Shown here piece after piece: positions 27,951 through 35,620 of a stretch of 64,000 bases of DNA. Below the pieces are notes generated by a model. The model did not search any database, had not been told where the DNA came from, and worked only from the letters and a program-made list of their open reading frames with translations. The position numbers and the translations under genes are program-made. Numbering within the stretch: the stretch's first letter is position 1; each line of letters opens with the position of its first letter. This DNA is from Paenibacillus senegalimassiliensis. GTDB taxonomy: Bacteria > Bacillota > Bacilli > Paenibacillales > Paenibacillaceae. The stretch spans positions 310,001 to 374,000 of the forward strand of contig NZ_LN909044.1 of the NCBI RefSeq assembly GCF_001486585.1, given 5' to 3'.

Positions 27951-29522
27951 TTACAAGCCGACACGTCCCATTTGGTTAATCACCCGGTCAAGCATTTCAT
28001 CGACTGTAGTCATATTACGCGCCGCTGCATTATAAGCTTGCTGGAATCGAATCATATCCGCCAGTTCTTCATCCATCGAAACGCCACTAACCGATTGCCG
28101 CTGGATTTGAAGATTATCAGTCATCGTCTGCTCATTCTGATAGTTACGCTCCGTGTTGCTCGCCCGAATACCCAGATCGGCGGTCAGTGCGCGAAAATAG
28201 TCATCCGTCGTCCCTTGGGACATGGAGGTTAGAGAATCAGGGAAGGCAAAAATAGCATCTCTCAATCCTGCGATGGCATTAGCAATATCGCTATTCCCCC
28301 GAATTACCTTGTTTGTCCCATCTACCACCTCATATTGAGAGGAAGCGGCTATTTTATTCGTATCTGCTAATATTTCAGGATTAACCTGGATATTATCGAT
28401 CGTAAAAGTTCCACCGCTAGAAACAAAGAAAGGAATACCGGAAGAGGTCGGCTCGGTGAGCGTATATCCTAGTTGATGAAGCCCGTTAAAGCCTTTGACC
28501 ATAACATCCATGGAAGAGGTTATCTTGGAGCCTGCCGGAATGGTGGTCCCTGCAGGGACCATGCCCATGCCATCCACCGTTACATCATTTAGAGCTACCA
28601 TATCATTGGAAGTCACGTAACCGTTACTTAAAGTGACCTTAATATCACCGGAAATTAATGTGCTTACCATACCATTTAGCTGATTGCGAATCAGATCGGT
28701 TTCTTGAAGGGATTGAACATATCCCGCCAACTGACCTGCTGTAGCCGTGGCCGCATTAGCCGCCGTTAGCGGAGTAACAACATCGCCAGCTAACACGTTC
28801 ACGCCAGCAGAGGTTATGTTCACCATACCGTTCTCATCTTCGGCATACTGCACATCAACGATAGTAGAGAGCTTATCGATTAACAGGTCCCGCTGATCCC
28901 GATAGTCATTAGCATTGTCGCCAAAGCTTTCATTATCGCGAATCAGAACATTTAATCTCGCAATATTATCCAGCATATTGTTGGCTTCCATGACTTTTTT
29001 ATCAATATTGTTGTTTACGTCGCTCGACAGGTTAGCCAGACCCTCGCTGATATGCTTCAAGGTATCTACCATATTGCTTGCTGCACCTGCCACAGCCACC
29101 CGGGCACTTAGCAAAGAAGGATCGCGATTTAACGTTTCCCAGGAATTCCAGAAGTCATCCATGACCGAGCTCAGTCCAGTGCCGGAAGGCTCATTCAGAA
29201 TATTCTGAATTGCAGTCATGGTCGAATTCATAACCTCCCAGGAACCAAGCAACTGATTCTCCCGCCGATACTGAATATCCAGAAAATTATCCCGCACTCG
29301 CGTAATGCTGGTATACTCAACCCCGGTTCCCAATTGCCCCGGTTGCTGGCTCTTCGTCATCCCCATTGCCCAGAGCGGATTAGCTTCCGTCAAGTTAACC
29401 CTCTGCCGGGAGTATCCCTCTGTGTTGGCATTCGCGATATTGTGCCCTAACGTTTGCATGGACACGGTATTTACAAACAACGCCCGTTTACTTGTCTCTA
29501 TGCCGTGAAAAGTGGAGGTCAT
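27951..29522 (-). CDS. flgK: Flagellar hook-associated protein FlgK
   Basis: HAP1, the first junction protein, 523 residues. The rod/hook signature appears as NTVSMQTLGHNIANANTEGYSRQR near the start and FQQAYNAAARNM followed by DEMLDRVI near the end. An ATG at 29528 is only 2 bases from GGAG, so ATG 29522 (8 bases) was taken. Part of the flgM-N-K-L run. Confidence 0.96.
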   Translation of the reverse strand: MTSTFHGIETSKRALFVNTVSMQTLGHNIANANTEGYSRQRVNLTEANPLWAMGMTKSQQPGQLGTGVEYTSITRVRDNFLDIQYRRENQLLGSWEVMNSTMTAIQNILNEPSGTGLSSVMDDFWNSWETLNRDPSLLSARVAVAGAASNMVDTLKHISEGLANLSSDVNNNIDKKVMEANNMLDNIARLNVLIRDNESFGDNANDYRDQRDLLIDKLSTIVDVQYAEDENGMVNITSAGVNVLAGDVVTPLTAANAATATAGQLAGYVQSLQETDLIRNQLNGMVSTLISGDIKVTLSNGYVTSNDMVALNDVTVDGMGMVPAGTTIPAGSKITSSMDVMVKGFNGLHQLGYTLTEPTSSGIPFFVSSGGTFTIDNIQVNPEILADTNKIAASSQYEVVDGTNKVIRGNSDIANAIAGLRDAIFAFPDSLTSMSQGTTDDYFRALTADLGIRASNTERNYQNEQTMTDNLQIQRQSVSGVSMDEELADMIRFQQAYNAAARNMTTVDEMLDRVINQMGRVGL

Positions 29523-29555
29523 ATTCATTGCTCCTTTGTTTCGTATCTTCTTGGT

Positions 29556-30056
29556 CTATGCACGTGTATCAAACATTCTGCGGCTTGCCGCTTTCTTATC
29601 CTGAGTTGTTGGAGGAGAGTAGGTTACTTCGTCCTCTTCATTACCAATCATCAAATTCAATGAAAAATCTATGAAGGATAGCGACTGTTGAATCAAAGCC
29701 TGATTCAGCTCATTAACACGCTTCAATTCGGTCAAACGCTGGCCAAGCTGCTGCCTGATTTGCTCCAATTGGCTCTTCTCCTCAGGATCAAATACCAGAC
29801 GAAGAATTTCGGAAACCGTTAGCTCCAACTGGGATTTGATGCCTTTCTCCTTCAAGAACTGCTGTGCAGCATCGAGCAATCGTTGTTCCTGCTCATCAAT
29901 TTGCTTTAACAACTTAGATTCCCGATTTAGAATGCGAACCAATTCGTCAAAGTTACGACTCAGGATGGTTTGCTTCTTCTCTTCCATCAACTGCAGCAAA
30001 TCTACATAGCCCGCATCCAACTGAGTTAAACTGTCAATCAATAATTGAACTGACAT
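29556..30056 (-). CDS. flgN: FlgN-like export chaperone
   Basis: A 166-residue, almost wholly helical protein with coiled-coil character (ILRLVFDPEEKSQLEQIRQQ), between flgM and flgK, where FlgN keeps FlgK and FlgL export-ready. The C-terminal 25 residues are polar and disordered. The call depends on length, helical content and position because FlgN sequences vary widely. Confidence 0.82.
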   Translation of the reverse strand: MSVQLLIDSLTQLDAGYVDLLQLMEEKKQTILSRNFDELVRILNRESKLLKQIDEQEQRLLDAAQQFLKEKGIKSQLELTVSEILRLVFDPEEKSQLEQIRQQLGQRLTELKRVNELNQALIQQSLSFIDFSLNLMIGNEEDEVTYSPPTTQDKKAASRRMFDTRA

Positions 30057-30065
30057 ATGTGCCCC

Positions 30066-30353
30066 CTAACCCTCATTTAGAAAAGACTTGAAATAAGGAG
30101 CCAACTTGTCGGCAATCTTGCCAGCATCCACATGATAGGTTCCCGCGGATACTTGAGACTTCAGTTCCTCAATTCGCTCAGCACGTTCAGGGGATAGACT
30201 CCCTTCCTGCGCCTTCAGCAATTCCTTGGCCTCTGTAGATATAGATACTTCATCCTTACGGCGTGCTTTGCTATTTGAATCATTACGTTGGGATTCGATT
30301 TGACGTTGATAACTATTGATGGCTCCGACCCGTCCGCTTTCATTAATTTTCAT
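30066..30353 (-). CDS. flgM: Anti-sigma-D factor FlgM
   Basis: A 95-residue FlgM that holds sigma-D inactive until the hook is complete. The N-terminal MKINESGRVGAINSYQRQ and the C-terminal sigma-binding helices (VSAGTYHVDAGKIADKLA) are both present. The frame is open to 30419, but that stretch is the hairpin and leader, and AAAGGTGGA precedes ATG 30353. It is expressed from an exact-consensus sigma-D promoter, giving the usual negative feedback. Confidence 0.94.
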   Translation of the reverse strand: MKINESGRVGAINSYQRQIESQRNDSNSKARRKDEVSISTEAKELLKAQEGSLSPERAERIEELKSQVSAGTYHVDAGKIADKLAPYFKSFLNEG

Positions 30354-30382
30354 GGGCTCCACCTTTCTTTCCATATAAAAAA

Positions 30383-30429
30383 GCCGATAATCTTTAATAA
30401 GTTTATCGGCGGCTTTCAAATCATTTTTA
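30383..30429 (-). promoter_or_regulatory. flgM sigma-D promoter fused to an upstream terminator
   Basis: On the minus strand TAAA (30426-30429), exactly 15 bases, then GCCGATAA (30403-30410), a full match to the sigma-D consensus. The same GCCGATAA is the 5' arm of a hairpin with TTATCGGC (30383-30390), followed by six T. Transcripts from yvyF would meet a terminator, while sigma-D transcripts should start in the loop and lack the 5' arm. Confidence 0.85.
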
Positions 30430-30485
30430 ATAGCGAAGCATTGGATGTTTCACATTATTATGCCAGAAGTTCAGAGATTTAGTCG

Positions 30486-30911
30486 TTAGGGACTACGAAA
30501 TTTGTCGATAGCATTGTACGCCCCACTACCTCCCTGTCTTCCCTCCTTGTCATTAGACCTTAATTTTTCCTCATTGGCCGCAGCAGCCAAATCGCGAGTC
30601 AAGCGGGAACGGCAGGAGTCACACATGTTCCCTTCGCGAATCATCGTACCGCATACCTCGCAAGGATACATCATGTTTGGATTGTTGGCCACGGAAATGC
30701 GACCTTCTTTAATAAACTTGGTAATTTGCTTAATGGAGACATCCGTAGCCTCGTGAACTTCCTGAATCGTGGCTGTCTTCTCCTCACGCAAATATTTTAA
30801 ACATCGCTCGTATTCTTCCTCTATTTCCTTTATACAGGCAGGACAAATGTCTCTGAAATTATTGGCGAACAATTTTCCGCAACGCGGACAATTTCCAAGA
30901 TTCAACCCCAT
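30486..30911 (-). CDS. yvyF: YvyF-like flagellar operon protein
   Basis: A 141-residue protein with two zinc-finger-like CxxC pairs at each end (CPRCGK with CPACI, and CEVCG with CDSC). Between them is a helix-turn-helix-like stretch (TIQEVHEATDVSIKQITKFI). This is the TIGR03826-type protein always found before flgM; it may bind nucleic acid but its role is unknown. ATG 30911 has GGAGGGG 9 bases upstream. It is separated from flgM by the terminator-promoter element. Confidence 0.88.
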   Translation of the reverse strand: MGLNLGNCPRCGKLFANNFRDICPACIKEIEEEYERCLKYLREEKTATIQEVHEATDVSIKQITKFIKEGRISVANNPNMMYPCEVCGTMIREGNMCDSCRSRLTRDLAAAANEEKLRSNDKEGRQGGSGAYNAIDKFRSP

Positions 30912-31019
30912 GCTCTTCGTCCCCTCCATCAAAATGAAAACTTCACCTGATGTTAGATTAACTCATTTTGGAGGAGTTCGTCCATCATTTTGTAAACGCC
31001 ACGCAAAATATTGCAATAT

Positions 31020-32066
31020 TTAGGCTCTTGCCCAAGTTAAACTATATATCTCCGCATCTCGTCCCAACTGGTTGCATAGCTCATGAAGCGCCTGCGAACC
31101 GGCTTCAATGGTGCTGCCTGTGGTATAGACATCGTCAATCAGCAAAATACGCACAGGGGCAAGATAATCCAGTAGAGGACGCGTAAAAGGATCTTCTGGA
31201 CCATTATGAGTAAATGGAGGGCGTGTAAATAATGAGAAGCCTTGACGCTTTCTATCCGCTTCAGCCAATACAGGGATCAACCTTTCCAGAGCTTGAGCAG
31301 ATGGGCAAAAGGCCTGATGCATATCACGCAGTCGCTTCCAGCGACTCTTGAAGCTTTGTTTCTCCGTATGCTGCGGTCGCTCCAGAAGCGATATCATCGG
31401 AATTTTCCCGAGCGAGGCCACCCCATACGCCAAACGGGCCGTCTGATTGAATCCACGCTCCTGCATCCGATCATTGCTAACGGGCACGCAGGTGACCAGG
31501 TCAAACCGAATTTTTCTGCCCTGCGCCGCCTCTTCCAGTTCCTTAACCATAAGCCGGTAAGCTCGCCCAATCATCCGGGCCATCACCGTACCGTACAACT
31601 CATTTCCTTTAAATTTGTACTGACTAAGCCATTCACGCATGACCGAATTATAGGCTACAGCACTCCGGTTCATCACAAAGCTACGAGGCATTTGAGTTTC
31701 GCGAGTGCAATCTGGGCAACCGACATGACGACCGCAATTCAGACAGCGAGGTTTTTGAATCCAAGGAATAGACCCATAGCAAGAAAGACAAATCTCCGGA
31801 TAACCCCGAACCCGGTCAGAAATCATCTTTCCACACGTCAGGCAAGGAATTCCGGGAGGAGCAAGCAAATTATGCAAAGGAGAAAGCACGTTAGACCATA
31901 ATGAATTCTCCGTATTGATATCGTAATAGGAAGGAACTGCCACCGTAGATGGTGCTAAGGGAGGTATCGTACTCACTCGGGGAATCCAGGCGCCCTTCAC
32001 CCGATCCCAATTTCGTTTTCTCCCTCGAGCTCCCTGACTCTTCAAACCAAGAGATGCATTTATCAT
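31020..32066 (-). CDS. comFC: ComFC-like phosphoribosyltransferase, enlarged
   Basis: A ComF/GntX family protein needed for DNA uptake in competent Bacilli. Zinc-knuckle pairs (CLTCGK, CLSC, CLNCGR, CPDC) lie at about residues 75-120 and the PRPP-binding loop ILLIDDVYTTGSTI near residue 310. At 348 residues it is about 100 longer than usual, through a 60-residue N-terminal tail and an insert around 265-300. The ribosome site AAGGAGG lies in the end of comFA. The comF promoter is now separated from this gene by the prophage. Confidence 0.9.
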   Translation of the reverse strand: MINASLGLKSQGARGRKRNWDRVKGAWIPRVSTIPPLAPSTVAVPSYYDINTENSLWSNVLSPLHNLLAPPGIPCLTCGKMISDRVRGYPEICLSCYGSIPWIQKPRCLNCGRHVGCPDCTRETQMPRSFVMNRSAVAYNSVMREWLSQYKFKGNELYGTVMARMIGRAYRLMVKELEEAAQGRKIRFDLVTCVPVSNDRMQERGFNQTARLAYGVASLGKIPMISLLERPQHTEKQSFKSRWKRLRDMHQAFCPSAQALERLIPVLAEADRKRQGFSLFTRPPFTHNGPEDPFTRPLLDYLAPVRILLIDDVYTTGSTIEAGSQALHELCNQLGRDAEIYSLTWARA

Positions 32067-32069
32067 TAT

Positions 32070-33029
32070 TTATAGAGCCTCCTTTTCCTTCAAAAATCCA
32101 TTTTGTTTCGCATAAGCATTCATCATTTTGATCTGCCGAATCGCTCCTCGCTGAGATCTCGTCCACTCTCTGGAGGCCAAGACCACGATTCCCTGCGGGT
32201 CCTGTATAGAACGCCCGGCTCTCCCAGCCATTTGCACAAGTGAAGCCTCGTCAAATAAATCACTGTCTGCATCAACTATGTATACATCGCTTTTAGGTAA
32301 CGTAACCCCGCGCTCCAGAATCGTCGTTGTGACCAACATTCTGATTTCCCCATTTCGAAAAGCTATCACCTTCTCCGCCCTATGTTCATCCTGAGATGAA
32401 GTTCCTTCAATCGGAATTCCGGGAAAATAACGTTGTAATAACGTTGTAAAAGGAGCAATTTGGCGGATACGTGTAACAAATATAAAAATTTGGGCCCCGC
32501 GCTCAGCGGAGTAACGCAAGGGTGTTAGTAAGCAAGCAGGCAAGGAGTGACGGTACAAGCTTTGTTCCAAACGGACCATGTCGACTCGCCGAGGCACGGG
32601 AAGCGGATATCCATGGAACCGTGCCGGTACCTTGGCATGTGGGAGACGGCCTGTCCGGGTTTCTCTCTGCATCGCTAAAGGTGGCGTAGCCGACAACAGG
32701 ATAAATCGTCCTTCTGGTTTGCAAGCCGCTTCGGCAGCAAAGGCGAGCATAGGATCGTTATGATACGGGAAGGCATCCAGTTCATCAATAATCACCAAAT
32801 CAAAAGCATGATAGAATCTTAAGCATTGATGAGTGGTCGATATGACTAGCCGCGCATCCGCCCAGCGGTCAGAACTGCCACCATAGAGCACTGCTGACCT
32901 ATCCTCAGGGAAAGCCTTGGCGAGACGCGGAGCCAGTTCCAGGACGACATCTCGGCGTGGCGTCGCCACAAGCACCCGGCCGCCAGTGTCCAGTACATGA
33001 CGGAGCAACGGGAAAATCATCTCGGTATT
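32070..33029 (-). pseudogene. comFA: ComFA, 3' part only, cut by prophage insertion
   Basis: ComFA is the DEAD-box-like ATPase that helps pull transforming DNA into the cytoplasm (about 460 residues in B. subtilis). Here the frame holds only the region after Walker A. It begins ...TEMIFPLLRHVL where GKTEM would be expected, then has IIDELDAFPYH (motif II), SATPP (III) and QMAGRAGRS (VI). Upstream in frame the residues VDYN do not belong to ComFA and a stop follows. The N-terminal zinc finger and the Walker A glycines are missing from the window and should lie at the far prophage end. Confidence 0.92.
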
Positions 33030-33035
33030 ATAATC
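33004..33035. other. Probable attL, prophage-host junction in comFA
   Basis: ComFA homology stops at the codons for T-E-M (33021-33029) and unrelated sequence begins. The common core should be within or next to these codons. The exact core needs the right junction, which is outside the window. Confidence 0.7.
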
Positions 33036-33058
33036 AACTGTCTTAATTGACGATTAAA

Positions 33059-33092
33059 AACGCTGCGACCTTTTTTATCAAGGAGCAGCGTT
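33059..33092. terminator. Terminator at the prophage left end
   Basis: AACGCTGC (33059-33066) pairs with GCAGCGTT (33085-33092). A T-run follows on either strand (GTTTTATTT on plus, TTTTTAATC on minus). It should insulate comFC from phage transcription. Confidence 0.75.
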
Positions 33093-33132
33093 GTTTTATT
33101 TGCCGTTTTATATGGTTGAAAAAGTCTAGCTC

Positions 33133-33173
33133 TTGTGGTCAATTCGTGAGCTTTGTGGTCAATTTGTGGTCAA
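33133..33173. repeat. Three direct repeats, possible integrase arm sites
   Basis: TTGTGGTCAA occurs exactly at 33133-33142, 33153-33162 and 33164-33173, about 100-140 bp inside the attachment junction. Short direct repeats there resemble arm-type sites of tyrosine integrases. Confidence 0.6.
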
Positions 33174-33385
33174 CAACTAATTCGTATATCATCGATTCCA
33201 ACGCGATAGAATTTGGTCATTTTCTCAACAACATCAAAAGGGATGCTTTTGTCGTTTGCCTCGTACATTATTAAGGAAAGAATGCAGATGTCCATTCCTT
33301 TGGCTGCGCTAACGATAGAATATTTACGAGCGATTCGTATTTCTTTTATAGTGCGATTTAACTCTCTCAAAATCGCCGCCTCCAT
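33170..33385 (-). CDS. Small Xre-like HTH protein
   Basis: A 71-residue protein that matches a single Cro/C1-type helix-turn-helix domain: RTIKEIRIARKYSIVSAAKG, then a recognition-helix region (CILSLIMYEANDKSIPF) and the usual closing VVEKMTKFYRVGIDDI. No strong ribosome site precedes the ATG, so it may be leaderless or start at another codon. It is divergent from a second HTH gene at 33460 with about 75 bp between, an arrangement typical of phage switches. Confidence 0.7.
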   Translation of the reverse strand: MEAAILRELNRTIKEIRIARKYSIVSAAKGMDICILSLIMYEANDKSIPFDVVEKMTKFYRVGIDDIRISC

Positions 33386-33393
33386 ACTATATA

Positions 33394-33423
33394 TTGTTTT
33401 GTATCAAAATATAGTGTTACAAT
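33394..33423 (+). promoter_or_regulatory. Promoter and operator-like dyad between two HTH genes
   Basis: On the plus strand TTGTTT (33394-33399), 18 bp, TACAAT (33418-33423). Within it TTGTATC (33399-33405) and GTTACAA (33416-33422) form a near-perfect dyad that a dimeric HTH protein could bind. Confidence 0.5.
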
Positions 33424-33459
33424 TTACCGCAAAGATGTTTCTTGAAAGGAGCCTACAAG

Positions 33460-33678
33460 GTGTCTCTCTCCCGCGGGAGATGCCGATTGCGCTATTTACT
33501 AGCACGGGAAGAGATGCGACAAATCGACCTATCGAAACGGACTGGCTACTCTAGGCATCAAATATCCAATTGGGTAAACAATCGTGAATTGATGAGCTGG
33601 GAAGCTGGACTGACGGTATCATTCATCCTCAATTGTCATATGGAAGATTTGTATGAGATCGTGACAGTAAAGTGTTGA
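33460..33678 (+). CDS. Small Cro/C1-type HTH protein
   Basis: A 72-residue HTH protein: LRYLLAREEMRQIDLSKRTG, then YSRHQISNWVNNRE as recognition helix, and a closing hydrophobic stretch ending DLYEI. It resembles the helix_turn_helix_3 or YozG/YbaZ-like small regulators. The GTG at 33460 follows GAAAGGAG by 8 bases. Paired head-to-head with 33170-33385. Whether this pair controls lysogeny or only nearby genes is open, since the main repressor is expected beside the integrase. Confidence 0.75.
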   Translation: MSLSRGRCRLRYLLAREEMRQIDLSKRTGYSRHQISNWVNNRELMSWEAGLTVSFILNCHMEDLYEIVTVKC

Positions 33679-33846
33679 GCCAATCGGCTCTCCTTCGGAT
33701 TTTGTATAGCTATGTCTATACGACCCTCATATTACCCTCAGGTCACCACATCCTCTCTTATGTACTAACAACCTCTTTGTTTTCCGAACCGGTTCGTTAC
33801 TTAAATCATAAAACGCTTACAGATTTTTGACAAATGAAACGGACTG

Positions 33847-33858
33847 TTTTTGTCGAAT
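33847..33858 (+). promoter_or_regulatory. Spo0A-box-like site upstream of spo0E-like gene
   Basis: TTTGTCGAA (33849-33857) matches 9 of the 11 positions of the 0A box TTTGTCGAAAA. It is 75 bp before the Spo0E-like gene. A TTGACA at 33827-33832 lies just upstream, but no good -10 was seen. The rest of 33679-33931 shows nothing more. Confidence 0.5.
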
Positions 33859-33931
33859 TATTCCTAGTTGCTGCATAACCTTGCTCTAAATTGAAATACT
33901 ACACCTAAACGCTGGAAGATGGTGGAGTATT

Positions 33932-34288
33932 ATGGATGAACTAAGGGATAAAATAGAAAAGACTCGACAGGAGATATATAGGTTGTCCCAAAAAAATGGG
34001 ATAAATAGTCCAGAAGTACTCGAAATGAGCCAAATTCTAGACCAATTAATAAACGAAAATGTGAACATTTTGCGAACAAATAAGCATGACCACCATGAAC
34101 GGCACATCAGAATCATGCCTACAGGCTTTGGATTCTCTGTTACACTCCAGAAAGGTCTTCAAAGTGTGTTGATCGGATTTGCTGATAACTTTGCAGCGGC
34201 CAAGAGTATGGCCTTTATCGCGGCTAAGACTAAGCGAGCTAACCTAGATGTTTTGTATCTTGAACAGAAGCTGAAAGAAGATGAATAA
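33932..34288 (+). CDS. Spo0E-like aspartyl-phosphate phosphatase
   Basis: The first 45 residues fit the Spo0E/YnzD helical hairpin: DKIEKTRQEIYRLSQKNGIN, then PEVLEMSQILDQLINEN with the catalytic S33-Q34-x-L-D37 motif. Such proteins dephosphorylate Spo0A-P and delay sporulation. Unlike the usual 50-90-residue proteins, this one has a further basic domain of about 65 residues (IRIMPTGFGFSVTLQKG, then FADNFAAAKSMAFIAAK) that I do not recognise. GGTGGAG precedes the ATG. It is inside the prophage and transcribed away from the lysis genes, as a lysogeny-expressed cargo gene would be. Confidence 0.8.
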   Translation: MDELRDKIEKTRQEIYRLSQKNGINSPEVLEMSQILDQLINENVNILRTNKHDHHERHIRIMPTGFGFSVTLQKGLQSVLIGFADNFAAAKSMAFIAAKTKRANLDVLYLEQKLKEDE

Positions 34289-34305
34289 GAACTTATGTTC
34301 TTATT
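34284..34305 (+). terminator. Terminator of the Spo0E-like gene
   Basis: AATAAGAAC and GTTCTTATT form a 9-bp perfect stem with TTAT loop overlapping the stop codon, followed by TTTGATT. Confidence 0.85.
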
Positions 34306-34359
34306 TTTGATTATAAGGTCTAGTTACCGTTTTGGCAACAATTTTCGACAAACAAAAAA

Positions 34360-34394
34360 AAGAGCCCTGCCAGCGCAATGCCGACAGGGCTCTT
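34360..34394 (-). terminator. Terminator of the phage late operon
   Basis: AAGAGCCCTG and CAGGGCTCTT (10 bp) followed by eight T on the minus strand, 40 bp past the amidase gene. It ends the long leftward late transcript. Confidence 0.9.
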
Positions 34395-34431
34395 CTACCT
34401 ATGCTTTAGGATTTGACAAGTTAATTATAAC

Positions 34432-35133
34432 CTATTTACTGGAAACCCGCAACCCTACGGCCAAGGTGCGCCAGCCCTCTGCCGTAAACTCCGGCTCGCT
34501 GATCACACCGCCCAAATCTGCGGATCCAAACTCTGCTACAAACCATTTAGGAGCCGGCACACGTTTTGCGGCTGCTTCCAGTTCTGCTACCCTCTTGGAC
34601 AACTTGTTCAGTTCTTCCTTCATAGCTTCATCCCCGGCCAATTCTGCGGCCACTCTATTTTTAAACTCAATCCATCCCGTCCACTTGCCGCTGTTATACA
34701 TCAATCGCGGGCATACCTTACCCGACCAGTCCCAATGCCTTCGCAGGCGATCCACACCCCATCCACGCTCCTTGAGCATCTGAGCCACAAGCTTGACGGC
34801 ATTATCCAGTGACTGGCTATAGTTACGCTCACATATCTCCACACCTATACTTGTCCGGTTGCCGCTCTTTGCCCCGCTGCCGTCTCCTGCATGCCAGGCA
34901 GACTCGTTAAGAGGCAGGCACTCAATGGCCTCTTTGTCGTCTACAACGATGTGATAGCTGGCTTGGCGGTTATTGCTGGGATTGGTTAGCCATGCACGCT
35001 CATTGGCGGCGCTACTGGATGGGTTGCCCGTGTTATGGATGGTAATTGTCGTCGCTGCCATAGCAAAGCCAGGACGGCGGTTGTAGGCCGTCCCTTTGGC
35101 TATATGGTCTTTCCGGTATGCGAAGTTACTCAT
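34432..35133 (-). CDS. Phage endolysin, N-acetylmuramoyl-L-alanine amidase
   Basis: A 233-residue amidase_2-type zinc enzyme that cuts the bond between MurNAc and the stem peptide. Zinc ligands are H33 (TIHNTGNP), H133 (RRHWDWSG) and C141 (KVCPR), with E99 in GVEICE nearby. This matches Bacillus XlyA/CwlA endolysins. A coiled coil spans about 170-190 and the last 40 residues (PKWFVAEFGSADLGGV) may be a wall-binding module. It overlaps the holin gene by 8 bp, forming a holin-endolysin cassette with XhlA. Confidence 0.95.
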   Translation of the reverse strand: MSNFAYRKDHIAKGTAYNRRPGFAMAATTITIHNTGNPSSSAANERAWLTNPSNNRQASYHIVVDDKEAIECLPLNESAWHAGDGSGAKSGNRTSIGVEICERNYSQSLDNAVKLVAQMLKERGWGVDRLRRHWDWSGKVCPRLMYNSGKWTGWIEFKNRVAAELAGDEAMKEELNKLSKRVAELEAAAKRVPAPKWFVAEFGSADLGGVISEPEFTAEGWRTLAVGLRVSSK

Positions 35134-35320
35134 TGCCTACCTCTGGCAACCCCGCCAGACTCGTCAATAAGCTCGTCACCGTAGCCAGCAGCACCGTACC
35201 GCCCACGATGGGCCAATTGACCTCGCCAAATACCGTCGTCGCCCCGATTACCCCGATAGCGGTCTGAGCTGCCGTCTTGATTGCGCGGATACCTGCTGCT
35301 TTTAGCCATTTGATTGTCAT
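35126..35320 (-). CDS. Phage holin, r1t/Dp-1 type
   Basis: A 64-residue membrane protein with two hydrophobic segments and the conserved start KAAGIRAIKTAAQTAIG and end LLTSLAGLPE of r1t-like holins. It makes membrane holes that release the amidase. ATG 35320 has GAGG 9 bases upstream and was preferred to the ATG at 35329. Confidence 0.9.
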   Translation of the reverse strand: MTIKWLKAAGIRAIKTAAQTAIGVIGATTVFGEVNWPIVGGTVLLATVTSLLTSLAGLPEVGNE

Positions 35321-35335
35321 ATAAATCATCCTCTC

Positions 35336-35593
35336 TTAATTGATGCCGCCCGTGATAATAAAGGCGGCGATTGCCACAATAAAAGCCCCGGCGAAGGTAC
35401 GCCAGAGCCACTTTTGATTGTCTTCAATTTTGTCCAGTCGATGGTGAGCGGACTTAGCTGCAGCCAGCGCTTCAATTGCAGTCTTGTTTGCCCCTATCGC
35501 TTGATCCAACTTCTCATTCATGCTAATGACGTTTGTCTCAGTCCTTGTAATACGTTGCAGCATCTCCATTTGCACCTCTTGAATTCCTTCCAT
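35336..35593 (-). CDS. XhlA-like lysis protein
   Basis: An 85-residue protein with an N-terminal coiled coil (about 5-55), the signature HHRLDKIEDNQKWLWRTF and one C-terminal membrane helix (AGAFIVAIAAFIITGG). XhlA works with a holin to lyse cells in PBSX. It is first of the three lysis genes in transcription order. Confidence 0.9.
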   Translation of the reverse strand: MEGIQEVQMEMLQRITRTETNVISMNEKLDQAIGANKTAIEALAAAKSAHHRLDKIEDNQKWLWRTFAGAFIVAIAAFIITGGIN

Positions 35594-35620
35594 TGCATCA
35601 CCTTCTCAAATATAAATAGA

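Noticed and set aside
33030..34432. An integrase or recombinase gene expected at the phage end.
   Set aside because: All frames here are accounted for by two HTH genes and the Spo0E-like gene; no recombinase motif was found. It should be outside the window.
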